Part shown: piece by piece, positions 32,185-39,995 of the stretch
Layout: the number at the start of each line of letters is the position of its first letter
How positions within the stretch are numbered: position 1 is the first letter of the stretch
Assembly (NCBI RefSeq): GCF_022496765.1
Contig: NZ_VANV01000014.1
Location: 1-64,000, forward strand
Reading direction: 5' to 3'
Source: Acidaminobacter sp. JC074
GTDB lineage: Bacteria > Bacillota > Clostridia > Peptostreptococcales > Acidaminobacteraceae
Length of the DNA stretch: 64,000 bases
Notes under the pieces: model-generated
The model's input: the letters and a program-made list of their open reading frames with translations, nothing else
What the model was told of the DNA's origin: nothing
Database searches by the model: none
Position numbers and translations under genes: made by a program

Positions 32185-32442
32185 ATGAATACATCATCCA
32201 AAGATACAATAATGTTTTGTCTTCAGTTTATAAAAGACAATTTTGAAGAAGCAAGTCAGAGAACCATGTGTCGAACTTGGTTAAAGACTGCTACTGATAC
32301 AATCGCAAAAGAAAACGAAGGCAGTAGTGATTTCGTAATCAACGAACTTAAGGACATTGATGGCTACCTTTCTGGCGCCAACGCTTCAATGACTTCTGTT
32401 GACGTATTAACAAAATTGGATACAATCTTTCAATTATTATAA
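32185..32442 (+). CDS. Small helical protein of unknown function
   Basis: Protein of 85 residues beginning MNTSSKDTIMFCLQFIKDNF, predicted helical and soluble. I recognise no domain. Evidence that it is a gene: a perfect AGGAGG seven bases before the ATG, its own divergent promoter space opposite the REC-GGDEF gene, and a strong terminator directly after the stop. Two cysteines (residues 12 and 29). Confidence 0.75.
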   Translation: MNTSSKDTIMFCLQFIKDNFEEASQRTMCRTWLKTATDTIAKENEGSSDFVINELKDIDGYLSGANASMTSVDVLTKLDTIFQLL

Positions 32443-32444
32443 AA

Positions 32445-32474
32445 AATAAGCTCTTACGGTTGTAAGAGCTTATT
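32445..32474. terminator. Strong bidirectional terminator
   Basis: AATAAGCTCTTAC-GGTT-GTAAGAGCTTATT is a perfect 13-bp stem between the small gene (+) and the MocR gene (-). Confidence 0.88.
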
Positions 32475-33909
32475 TACTAGAACTAATTATTTCAGCCAAT
32501 GTTTTAATAGAGCTTTCTAATTCATCATATGGTGCATAAGAATACGATATCCTTAAGGAATGATTAGAAGCAGCCTCATATATATAACCTGGATTGAATA
32601 GGACTTTCTTGTGATAGGCCGTCTCAAACACGCGAAACATGCTGATATCCTTATGAATATCTACCCAGATATAAAAACCGCCTTTCGGTCTTTTCCAAGT
32701 AGCAAAGTCAGAAAAATACTTGTCTAATAGAGCCATGGTAAAATCCAATCTTTGTCTAAGGTGTTGTCTAACATAGGTCATATGCTGATCGTATAAACCA
32801 GACGATAAGTATTTGGCAACTATCAACTGTGATATAGAGCTTGAACCATAATCCATTTGCATTTTAATATCTGCAAGTCTATTGATAACCGTTTCAGGGC
32901 CAACAACCCATCCAATCCTTAAGCCTGGACTTAAGGTCTTTGAGACACTGCCTACATAAAGTACATTGCCTATCTTATCCATAGATTTTAGGCTAGCAGG
33001 TGGCTGATCATCCAACCACAAATCTCCATAAACATCGTCCTCTATGATAGGCATTTTAGATTTATAACAAATATCTAATAACCTTTTTCTTCTCTCCTCT
33101 GACATAACAAAGCCAGTAGGATTTTGAAAGTTTGGAATGGTATATAGAATTGATGCATGGTTGCTAGGAATCTTATCGACAATCTCATCTGGTATTAATC
33201 CATCTTCGTCTATAGAGACCCCCATCCTTCTCATACCAAGTGTTTGTAATATTTGAAGCGAATACAAATAAGAGGGTTTTTCCACAAAGACTGTTGAGCC
33301 CATCTGGAGAAGCCCCATGGTAATCAACTGAAAGCCCTGAAGGGCCCCTGATACAATAAGTATATTTTCGGGTTTAACATTTATGTTTTTCTTAGAAAGA
33401 TACTCACATAAGGCTTCTCTTAAAGGCACCATTCCCGTTGGCCATTCATAGCCTAAGTGTTCAATTTCTGAGGATAAATCTTGTAAGATTTTCCCCATAC
33501 TCTCTTTTGGGTATATCTCAGGAGACAACTCACCAGAGCTCAGACGTCTCATAGTCGTATCAGGATCAGAATCATTGATCATTTTAATAGTTTTATAATT
33601 AGGCAAATGGATGCCTTCTTCAATGTAATTTACCCATCTGGTCTGAGACAGGGCTAAAAGCGGAACCGTCGATGCAACCACAACCATACCAGCTCTTCCT
33701 TTACCTTCAATTAAACCATCTGATTTTAAAATATCAAGCGCAGTAACAATTGTAGACCTGTTAACACCAAAAGTTTCGGCTAAGGTGCGCTGAGTCGGTA
33801 ATTTAGAACCAATGGGCCAGTGCCCCTCATTGATTCTTTCTTTCATATATTCAACTATCTGTTTTTTTACTGGCAGTGTTTTGTCTGGTTTCCAATCAAT
33901 TGTTATCAT
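32470..33909 (-). CDS. MocR/PdxR-family regulator (GntR HTH + aminotransferase-like domain)
   Basis: Protein of 479 residues: a GntR winged helix at about 10-75 (TQRTLAETFGVNRSTIVTAL) fused to a fold-type I aminotransferase domain. PLP-site motifs are present: NFQNPTG, IIEDDVYGD and the Schiff-base lysine in VGSVSKTLSPGLRIG. MocR regulators sense PLP or an amino acid and control nearby amino-acid or vitamin genes. It begins 2 bp after the racemase-like gene ends, as the last gene of that unit. The likely target is the racemase operon itself or an unlinked amino-acid pathway. Confidence 0.92.
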   Translation of the reverse strand: MITIDWKPDKTLPVKKQIVEYMKERINEGHWPIGSKLPTQRTLAETFGVNRSTIVTALDILKSDGLIEGKGRAGMVVVASTVPLLALSQTRWVNYIEEGIHLPNYKTIKMINDSDPDTTMRRLSSGELSPEIYPKESMGKILQDLSSEIEHLGYEWPTGMVPLREALCEYLSKKNINVKPENILIVSGALQGFQLITMGLLQMGSTVFVEKPSYLYSLQILQTLGMRRMGVSIDEDGLIPDEIVDKIPSNHASILYTIPNFQNPTGFVMSEERRKRLLDICYKSKMPIIEDDVYGDLWLDDQPPASLKSMDKIGNVLYVGSVSKTLSPGLRIGWVVGPETVINRLADIKMQMDYGSSSISQLIVAKYLSSGLYDQHMTYVRQHLRQRLDFTMALLDKYFSDFATWKRPKGGFYIWVDIHKDISMFRVFETAYHKKVLFNPGYIYEAASNHSLRISYSYAPYDELESSIKTLAEIISSSK

Positions 33910-33911
33910 AT

Positions 33912-34979
33912 TTATCCTTTAAATACTTTGTATACGTCTGAACTTAGTACTGCAAACAACATAGGCTGATAGTAGAGTTCAAACTCTATCACGTCACCTA
34001 ATATATAGTCTGTATCATCAAGTGCTACTATTAAATGATCACTACTTGACCCTACTACTAATATTCTATCATCTTTTGGAATAAGTTTCTCGTGACTTCC
34101 TATATCTTGTTTGCCTATAGCTAGTATACCTCTCTTTTGGATCCCATAATCAATATACTCAGGTTTATTACCAAAGGCATCATAAAGCATTTCACCTATG
34201 GGGTATGATGGCTTTTCCTTAAGCTCAACCAGCTCAGCTTTTATAACAAAACTGTCTGTTTCTAAAGGCAAATCACATTCATAAAACTCACCTAGTTCTC
34301 TTCCCAATAAAACTGACTCCCCTATACGCAAATGGTTGATCCTACTTGGTAAACACCCTTCAAAGATAAGTGGTATGGTAGATGTTGCACCGCCTGAAAT
34401 AATGTCCAGTTTTCTATTTAATTCACTTTCAATCATTTCAGCAACTTCAACTAACTGAGTCATATTATCACAAGTCGGCCTAATGGAACCATAGCAGCTT
34501 AAGTTGGCACCAATCCCCTTTAGGTTTATATGATTCATGCGTTCAACCTCTTTAGCAACTTCAATCATCTCATCTACATCAAAATAACCTTCTCTTAAAT
34601 CACCTAAATCCATCATCAAAATAATGTCATGGCTTGTCTTCTGTTCTTTACATGCCTGGTTAAGGGCTTGAATGGTCTGGAATTCTGAATTTAAGCTGAT
34701 GTCTGCATATTTAACAACATCCTCTATTTCAGATAGCATTGGAATTCTTAAGAGCATGGTTTCTATATCTAAAAAGGATTTAATTCTTTTTAAATGACTC
34801 ATTCTAGAAGAACCCAGTGAATCAGAACCACATGCCACATAAAGCTCTGCTACTTGATTCATAGAAGCACATCCCTTTATGACACTGGTCATCTTAATAC
34901 CTTCCTTATTTAAAAACGTCGTCAGAACATTCAGATTATTTTTTATCTTATTTTTATCAATTTCCAGTCTCGGATACAT
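33912..34979 (-). CDS. Alanine/ornithine racemase family PLP enzyme
   Basis: Protein of 355 residues with an alanine-racemase N-terminal TIM barrel. The PLP lysine is in SVIKGCAS, and further barrel segments are MMDLGDLREGYF and GGATSTIPL. The length and the extended IDKNKIKNNLNVL start fit the clostridial ornithine racemase (Orr) branch better than Alr (about 370-390 with a different C-terminus). In ornithine fermentation Orr makes D-ornithine from L-ornithine. No ornithine aminomutase genes are in the window, so alanine or another amino acid is possible. The ATG at 34979 has GGAGGT upstream. Confidence 0.82.
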   Translation of the reverse strand: MYPRLEIDKNKIKNNLNVLTTFLNKEGIKMTSVIKGCASMNQVAELYVACGSDSLGSSRMSHLKRIKSFLDIETMLLRIPMLSEIEDVVKYADISLNSEFQTIQALNQACKEQKTSHDIILMMDLGDLREGYFDVDEMIEVAKEVERMNHINLKGIGANLSCYGSIRPTCDNMTQLVEVAEMIESELNRKLDIISGGATSTIPLIFEGCLPSRINHLRIGESVLLGRELGEFYECDLPLETDSFVIKAELVELKEKPSYPIGEMLYDAFGNKPEYIDYGIQKRGILAIGKQDIGSHEKLIPKDDRILVVGSSSDHLIVALDDTDYILGDVIEFELYYQPMLFAVLSSDVYKVFKG

Positions 34980-35063
34980 AGACACCTCCATCTTTACCTT
35001 ATTGTAAACAATAATAAGAAGGATGAAATCACCCAAACCAGTTCTTTTGCCTCCAACCAAAAA

Positions 35064-35081
35064 AGACCACCTAGGTGATCT
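35064..35081 (-). terminator. Terminator of the XRE-cupin gene
   Basis: AGACCACC-TA-GGTGATCT pairs with one G-U, overlaps the stop codon, and is followed by TTTTTT on the minus strand. Part of the transcript may read on into the racemase gene. Confidence 0.7.
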
Positions 35082-35643
35082 CTATCATATCTTTTTCTGG
35101 ATAATATATTATTGTATAAGCCTTAACCGAACCTTTGCCAATGTTTTTATAAGAATGCTCCACATCTGCTGCAAATCTTATAGAATCCCCTTCGTAGAGT
35201 TGATAAATAGTATCTGCAATGTTGATCTCTAGTGTGCCTTCATGAATCATCAGATATTCCATAATGCCTTCTCTATGGCCATCTGAATGGATAATATGAG
35301 ATTCCTCAATTTCTTTTACATAAACTTCAATATGCTTTTGTGGATCAAAAGGAAAAATGGTTTTGATGCAATAGCCTGTTTCCGTTATGGTTGGTGTACA
35401 ATCATGATTTCTTACTAAAGTGATTTCTCTCTTCTTTTCATTCATCAACCAAGAAATAGGAATCTTTAAACCATCTGCTATCTTCCACAATGTTGTTATC
35501 GAAGGGTTCATCTCCGCCTTTTCAATACCACTTAACATGGTCTTGCTCACCTTTGTCAACTCCGACAACTGTTGTAAAGTTAATCCCGCTTTGTTTCTAT
35601 AATTATACAAATTGAGACCAATACATTTTTTTAATTGTTCCAT
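35071..35643 (-). CDS. XRE-family regulator with C-terminal cupin domain
   Basis: Protein of 190 residues: an XRE helix-turn-helix at about 8-65 (LTLQQLSELTKVSKTMLSGIEKAEMNPSI split by the turn) and a cupin domain at about 105-185 (EGIMEYLMIHEGTLEINI and DSIRFAADVEHSYKN). This type controls amino-acid or polyamine metabolism in many Firmicutes. GGGAGG precedes the ATG. Its 290-bp upstream region holds a -35/-10 pair overlapped by four direct repeats and two leader hairpins, so it is probably autoregulated. It may also control the racemase/MocR genes downstream. Confidence 0.9.
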   Translation of the reverse strand: MEQLKKCIGLNLYNYRNKAGLTLQQLSELTKVSKTMLSGIEKAEMNPSITTLWKIADGLKIPISWLMNEKKREITLVRNHDCTPTITETGYCIKTIFPFDPQKHIEVYVKEIEESHIIHSDGHREGIMEYLMIHEGTLEINIADTIYQLYEGDSIRFAADVEHSYKNIGKGSVKAYTIIYYPEKDMIEIT

Positions 35644-35660
35644 TTATCCTCCCAAAATAA

Positions 35661-35685
35661 CAATAACGCATAAAATGCGTTATTG
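35661..35685 (-). promoter_or_regulatory. Leader hairpin just before the XRE gene
   Basis: CAATAACGCAT - AAA - ATGCGTTATTG is a perfect 11-bp stem. On the minus strand it is followed by TTATTTT and then GGGAGG, so it could be a conditional terminator or an RNA-stability element in the leader. Confidence 0.55.
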
Positions 35686-35701
35686 GATATGATGAGTCAT
35701 A

Positions 35702-35725
35702 ATTGTTACGGGGTCGTGTAACAAT
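35702..35725. promoter_or_regulatory. Second dyad in the XRE leader
   Basis: ATTGTTAC - 8 bp - GTAACAAT is a perfect 8-bp inverted repeat, either an RNA hairpin or an operator. Confidence 0.5.
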
Positions 35726-35760
35726 GCTTGGGGAAGCTTATATGATATCATCACGATAAA

Positions 35761-35850
35761 CAATATAATGAACTTATGTCCTATATAAAGAATACGCCAA
35801 TAATTTAACAATGTCAATATAAAGAACAAAATATTAATATAATGAATTTC
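35761..35850. repeat. Four direct repeats over the XRE promoter
   Basis: Copies start at 35761 (CAATATAATGAACTTA), 35781 (CTATATAAAGAATACG), 35815 (CAATATAAAGAACAAA) and 35835 (TAATATAATGAATTTC), with start-to-start spacings 20, 34 and 20 bp. The consensus is YWATATAAWGAAY. The second overlaps the -10 and the third the -35. Confidence 0.65.
35789..35817 (-). promoter_or_regulatory. Promoter of the XRE-cupin gene
   Basis: Minus strand: -35 TTGACA (35812-35817), 17-bp spacer, -10 TATTCT (35789-35794). Transcription would start about 140 bp upstream of the ATG, leaving a structured leader. Confidence 0.7.
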
Positions 35851-35913
35851 CAAAGCTAAATGTCAAGCTATAGGCCTTATATTACGCCTAATAACATCTT
35901 ATACACCTTAAAA

Positions 35914-35934
35914 AATGCAGCTTTAAGCTGCATT
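35914..35934 (-). terminator. Terminator of the chemoreceptor gene
   Basis: AATGCAGC-TTTAA-GCTGCATT is a perfect 8-bp stem followed by TTTTTT on the minus strand, at the stop of the gene at 35933. Confidence 0.8.
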
Positions 35935-37597
35935 AATTAATTGAAGTTTTAACTTTACTTTCATTTTTACTTATATGATTATTAAAGATCTGGATATAGT
36001 CAGTCAACTTATTCTTCTTTGAAAAGGCAAGGTTTGCAATTTCCTGATCACTCTCTATATACTTATAAGGTGCTTTATGTATATTTGCCTTAACAACTTC
36101 ATTTAAATAATAGTCACCAACATTTTCATCCATAATCAAAACATCTATTTGACCCTTAAGAAGTTTCTTAAACATGATGCTCTCATTGACATTGTCAATC
36201 TTGTTAAGTCTGGCATCTGTATCAAACTTAGAAAAATACTCATACCCTTCTACCACGCCAATACGCTTGTCAGATAAGTCTTCATAAGTATGAATAGGCT
36301 CATTCAAATAATAAAAGGCAAAGCTACATTCATCGCGATAACAATTAGAGAAGTCCATATACATGGTTCGCTCTTTAGTCTTTGCGATATTAGGAATCAT
36401 ATCTACAACACCATCTCTAAGCATTTCAATGGCGTCATCCCAATTGGCTATTTTAAACTCCAGCCTCACATCTGTATCTTTAAAAGCCTCTCTAAGCATA
36501 CTAACATCTCTACCACTGAACTCATCTCGAACGTCATCATAAATGTAATAGGGCTCATTGGGTGTAGAAACAACTTTTAAGACTTTCTCCTGCTTTTGCT
36601 TTTCTTCTAGACCAATCGCCATATCTCTCAACAGATGAATGGTATCTGATAATATCTTAAGGGCGCTGTTTTGCTCATCGAGTCCCATACTGATATCATC
36701 TGTGTTCTTTGCAACTTCCTCAACAGCCTGATCTAAATCCTGTATCAAGACCCTTACATCAGCAAATGATTTTAACATATCTGCTGAGGACTGCTCTACC
36801 ATTTGATTCATATCATATAAAGAAGCTGTTGAAGATTGAACATGACTTAAATCTGCTCTTGAGCTTTCAAGTGATACTTCCTGTACATGTATCTTGTCTA
36901 TTGTATCTGACAAGTTGCTTCTTGTATTGTTAGAAATGGTAATGATATCTTTAATCAAATCTGTGATTTGGATGACAACATCAGATGTCTGCTGTGAAAG
37001 CTTTCTGATTTCCTCTGCTACAACTGCAAATCCCCTTCCAGCTTCTCCTGCTCTTGCCGCTTCAATAGATGCATTTAAGGCAAGTAAGTTGGTTTGATCT
37101 GAGATCTGGTCAATAGAGTCTATCATGGCCTCAGCTTCAGATGTTTTAGTTGATAAACTATCAACATAGGCCACAGTGGTATCTAGAGAACGACTGACCT
37201 CAGAAAAAGCTTCAATAGACTGTACTATATTATCCACCTTTTCAGAAACTGTGCTGGACGCTTTTTTTGCAACACTTGATATTTCTACAGTTTGACTGGA
37301 ATTGCTTTCAATCTGTTCAAAAACCTTGTCTACATGATCAGTAATTGAACTCAGATTAGCGGTCTGTTCTTCTGTACTTGCAGACAAGAGCACCACTCGA
37401 TTTAATAGATTCTGCATTTCAATTGAAAACTCATCTGTAAAAGATGAAAACTTATTACTCAAATACAAGGCCTTGTTGGATTCATCAACAAGATACTCTT
37501 TCTTAACGATTTCTTTTACCTCTGGCTTCTTATTAAGCTTGACAAGTAAAACAATATTAACAAGCAATGATAGCAAAAGTAATACAATCCATAGCAT
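35933..37597 (-). CDS. Chemoreceptor with MCP signalling domain followed by C-terminal solute-binding domain
   Basis: Protein of 554 residues with unusual domain order. Residues 1-22 form one membrane helix. A methyl-accepting signalling domain follows (about 60-320), with the conserved hairpin tip [21 protein letters not shown]. The C-terminal part (about 345-550) is an SBP_bac_3-like amino-acid-binding domain ([47 protein letters not shown]). Ordinary receptors have the binding domain outside and before the signalling domain. With one helix, both domains here lie on the same side, presumably the cytoplasm, so it would sense an internal solute. AAGGAGG precedes the ATG; a TCAGAA/TTCTGA dyad lies at 37614-37627. 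Confidence 0.82.
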   Translation of the reverse strand: MLWIVLLLLSLLVNIVLLVKLNKKPEVKEIVKKEYLVDESNKALYLSNKFSSFTDEFSIEMQNLLNRVVLLSASTEEQTANLSSITDHVDKVFEQIESNSSQTVEISSVAKKASSTVSEKVDNIVQSIEAFSEVSRSLDTTVAYVDSLSTKTSEAEAMIDSIDQISDQTNLLALNASIEAARAGEAGRGFAVVAEEIRKLSQQTSDVVIQITDLIKDIITISNNTRSNLSDTIDKIHVQEVSLESSRADLSHVQSSTASLYDMNQMVEQSSADMLKSFADVRVLIQDLDQAVEEVAKNTDDISMGLDEQNSALKILSDTIHLLRDMAIGLEEKQKQEKVLKVVSTPNEPYYIYDDVRDEFSGRDVSMLREAFKDTDVRLEFKIANWDDAIEMLRDGVVDMIPNIAKTKERTMYMDFSNCYRDECSFAFYYLNEPIHTYEDLSDKRIGVVEGYEYFSKFDTDARLNKIDNVNESIMFKKLLKGQIDVLIMDENVGDYYLNEVVKANIHKAPYKYIESDQEIANLAFSKKNKLTDYIQIFNNHISKNESKVKTSIN

Positions 37598-37707
37598 AAT
37601 AGCCCTCCTTCTCAGAAAATTCTGATATCTCTAAGCCTTATATTACCTTATAATTCGAGATAAATCTACTTAATAATATCTTAACTCAGTATTTTTAGAT
37701 GCAAAAA

Positions 37708-37730
37708 AATAGTGAACCCTAGAGCTCACT
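37708..37730 (-). terminator. Terminator of the LuxR/LRR operon
   Basis: AGTGAAC and GCTCACT pair (one G-U) around the LuxR stop, followed by ATTTTTTT on the minus strand. Confidence 0.6.
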
Positions 37731-38292
37731 CATGAAATATCTTTTTAAATTCTCCTCTAGAAGTCACTTCAGTTTTCTTATAAATATGTTGAATATGCTT
37801 CTTTACGGTTGATTCCGCTATAAAAAGACATCCTGCAATTTCAGCATTGGATTTTCCCTTTAACAACTCCCTGGCAATCATGATCTCTCGGTCAGATAAG
37901 TTATATTTACTTCTAAGCACTTGTTCATCCACCTGTTTGGATGCTTGTTTATGGGTTAACTCATAATAAACAAAGCCAATTAAGTAAATTAAAATACCAT
38001 ACAAAATGGGTTGCAAAGGTGAATAAAAATCAACAGCTGAAGTTCTTGAAAACTCTTTAATGAATAAAAGGGTTGTTGTAAATATACTGGTTATGACAAC
38101 TTGATAGGCAAAAAGTGTTTTAAAATCTGCATGACTTTTCCAAGAAGATGCAATAGTTAGGAGTGTTGTTCCTAGTACCATGGCAAGTAGAACTCTTAAG
38201 TTAAATATCCTAACAATCTCAAAATCAACAACGATCATAGTCGTTATAAGAAATCCTACCAATACGATCCCATTAATAATATACTTTCTCAT
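37726..38292 (-). CDS. Membrane-anchored LuxR-type regulator (copy 2)
   Basis: Protein of 188 residues with four predicted membrane helices in about residues 5-110 and a C-terminal LuxR helix-turn-helix (LSDREIMIARELLKGKSN then IAESTVKKHIQHIYKKT). It is clearly a paralogue of the protein at 11628-12176: the DNA-binding segments share the IAESTVKKH run and LF.AESTVKKH framing. It is the last gene of a three-gene unit: LRR lipoprotein, four-helix protein (12 bp upstream), then this regulator. A membrane-bound transcription factor with a dedicated membrane partner is the simplest model. Confidence 0.82.
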   Translation of the reverse strand: MRKYIINGIVLVGFLITTMIVVDFEIVRIFNLRVLLAMVLGTTLLTIASSWKSHADFKTLFAYQVVITSIFTTTLLFIKEFSRTSAVDFYSPLQPILYGILIYLIGFVYYELTHKQASKQVDEQVLRSKYNLSDREIMIARELLKGKSNAEIAGCLFIAESTVKKHIQHIYKKTEVTSRGEFKKIFHE

Positions 38293-38303
38293 GAGATCAC
38301 CAA

Positions 38304-38753
38304 CTAATCATTCTTATGCTCTAGATCGATGATGAGAGATTTTATTTTAAACCGTATAGGCATCAATATGATGATTGCAGTTAAGCTGTAAAAAAGCGTA
38401 ATTAGAGAGACTGAAACAGATGGTAAAAAGATATTGGGTCTTTGATTACCTTGTAATAGTGCGATTAAGCCAAGCACAGTACCATACAAACCGCTGGTTA
38501 AAAGCAAGGCCTGAAAGGCTGTTACAGAAAGCTTTGCCCTGTAGAGTTCATGGAGATTGTATGGATTTTTCTTGATAAACATAATTCTTACAGAGCGCTT
38601 GAAGTCTCTCCATAAGCCTGTTACAAGCAAGAGGGCTATAGATACACCAAATACAACAATCAACGACAAGCTATCAAATACATAAAACAATCCTGAACCA
38701 AATACAGCCAACATCATAATAATAAGCGTTACAATTAATGCTATTAGATACAT
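38304..38753 (-). CDS. Four-helix membrane protein of the LuxR cassette (intact copy)
   Basis: Protein of 149 residues with helices at about 1-23, 27-46, 76-100 and 108-130, joined by a basic cytoplasmic loop (LWRDFKRSVRIMFIKKN). No known family recognised. It lies between the LRR lipoprotein (10 bp) and the membrane LuxR gene (12 bp). The split frames at 12214-12614 are its paralogue, also directly upstream of a membrane LuxR gene, so the pairing is conserved within the genome. It may carry the signal to the regulator. Confidence 0.78.
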   Translation of the reverse strand: MYLIALIVTLIIMMLAVFGSGLFYVFDSLSLIVVFGVSIALLLVTGLWRDFKRSVRIMFIKKNPYNLHELYRAKLSVTAFQALLLTSGLYGTVLGLIALLQGNQRPNIFLPSVSVSLITLFYSLTAIIILMPIRFKIKSLIIDLEHKND

Positions 38754-38763
38754 GGTAACCTCC

Positions 38764-39858
38764 CTACTGCATATAGATACGTGTGTTTTCTAGTTTCTCA
38801 AGTAGATGGATGTTTTTTATTTTATTACCGCCTAGATTAACCCACACCAACTGATTTAGGTTTACCAGCGGCTTAACATCCTCAATATCATTCATTCTTA
38901 AATTCAACTCTTCTAAATTTGTCATCTTCTCAAGCGCATCTATTTCTATAATATTATTATTCTCAAAATCAATTACCTTTAAACCATTCAAAAATTTTAT
39001 GGCAGAAATATCTTCGATTTCATTAAATCCAGCTGTTAGCTCCTCTAACTTTTCAAGATACGCCAATGAACTGATATCAGAAATCCTATTTTCATCAATA
39101 CCCAACCGTCTTAAATTAACCAGCCCTTCTAAAGGTGATAAGTCTTCTACATGACAGTCCCATAAGAACAAAGTTTCCAATGATGTCAGGTTTTTAAGAG
39201 ATGTTAAATCCTTTACAGGTCCTAGACTTAAATTCAGAGATGTGATATTCTCTAGGTTTTCAAGCGCACTCAAATCCGTGACATTGTTGCCTAATATACA
39301 GAAATATTCTATCTTCTCAAAGTTACTTACAGCAGAAATATCTTCAATACCATTACTGCATACATCTAAATCTCTTATCTCCTTCAAATCCTTGATTTCA
39401 TCAAGGTTGTTCAGATGATTGCCTTCTAAACCTAGTACTTTTAGATTAACAAGATTCTCTAATCCTCTTAAATCTTCTAGTTCATTATCAAACACATCAA
39501 TTTTCTCTAGTTTAGTCAAACTTGCCAATGGTCTTAAATCACTGACTCGATTACTCGATATTTTCAATACTCTTAGATTAACAAAATGTTCAAGGCCATC
39601 AAGCTTTTCTATATTTCCCTGAACAATACTTAAAAACTCAACTGAAGCTGCCTCTTCATAGGAAATCTCACCATCCCTGTTAATATCAAGATAGGACTCT
39701 CTAAACTCATAGTTCTCACTGGTACACTTTAATAAAAGAGCTTCTTTTAGAAATGGATCTTGAAATTCAATAAACTGACCCCCGGGCACTTCTGACTGTG
39801 AACAGGCAATCATAACCAGTCCAATTAAAAATATAATCCAAATTTGCCTTATTCTCAT
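38764..39858 (-). CDS. Leucine-rich-repeat lipoprotein with EF-hand-like start
   Basis: Protein of 364 residues. Lipoprotein signal with a cysteine in VMIACSQ. Residues about 55-75 contain DINRDGEISYEEA, a dockerin/EF-hand-type calcium loop (D-x-N-x-D-G-x-I-x-x-x-E). The rest, about 75-360, is a stack of twelve or so 21-22-residue SDS22-like leucine-rich repeats (NLRVLKISSNRVSDLRPLAS pattern). It is anchored outside the cell and could bind a protein ligand. As first gene of the operon with the four-helix protein and the membrane LuxR regulator, it is a natural candidate for the extracellular sensor or target. GGGGAG precedes the ATG. Confidence 0.85.
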   Translation of the reverse strand: MRIRQIWIIFLIGLVMIACSQSEVPGGQFIEFQDPFLKEALLLKCTSENYEFRESYLDINRDGEISYEEAASVEFLSIVQGNIEKLDGLEHFVNLRVLKISSNRVSDLRPLASLTKLEKIDVFDNELEDLRGLENLVNLKVLGLEGNHLNNLDEIKDLKEIRDLDVCSNGIEDISAVSNFEKIEYFCILGNNVTDLSALENLENITSLNLSLGPVKDLTSLKNLTSLETLFLWDCHVEDLSPLEGLVNLRRLGIDENRISDISSLAYLEKLEELTAGFNEIEDISAIKFLNGLKVIDFENNNIIEIDALEKMTNLEELNLRMNDIEDVKPLVNLNQLVWVNLGGNKIKNIHLLEKLENTRIYMQ

Positions 39859-39968
39859 AAGTCAACTCCCCCTTTCTACTTAAATCATACGATAATCCAT
39901 CTTTCAAATAAATTACTCTATGGGCGTAAATAAGTAGTAAAAGAGTAGAATTCAGGGCTTAATATAAA

Positions 39969-39990
39969 GCGTAGCAGTTTTCTGCTACGC
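39969..39990 (-). terminator. Terminator of the OppA/kinase operon
   Basis: GCGTAGCAG-TTTT-CTGCTACGC is a perfect 9-bp stem just after the stop of the gene at 39996. Confidence 0.78.
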
Positions 39991-39995
39991 TAAGT

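Noticed and set aside
35761-35850. CRISPR-like array
   Set aside because: Only four short degenerate repeats with unequal spacing that overlap promoter elements; no cas genes.
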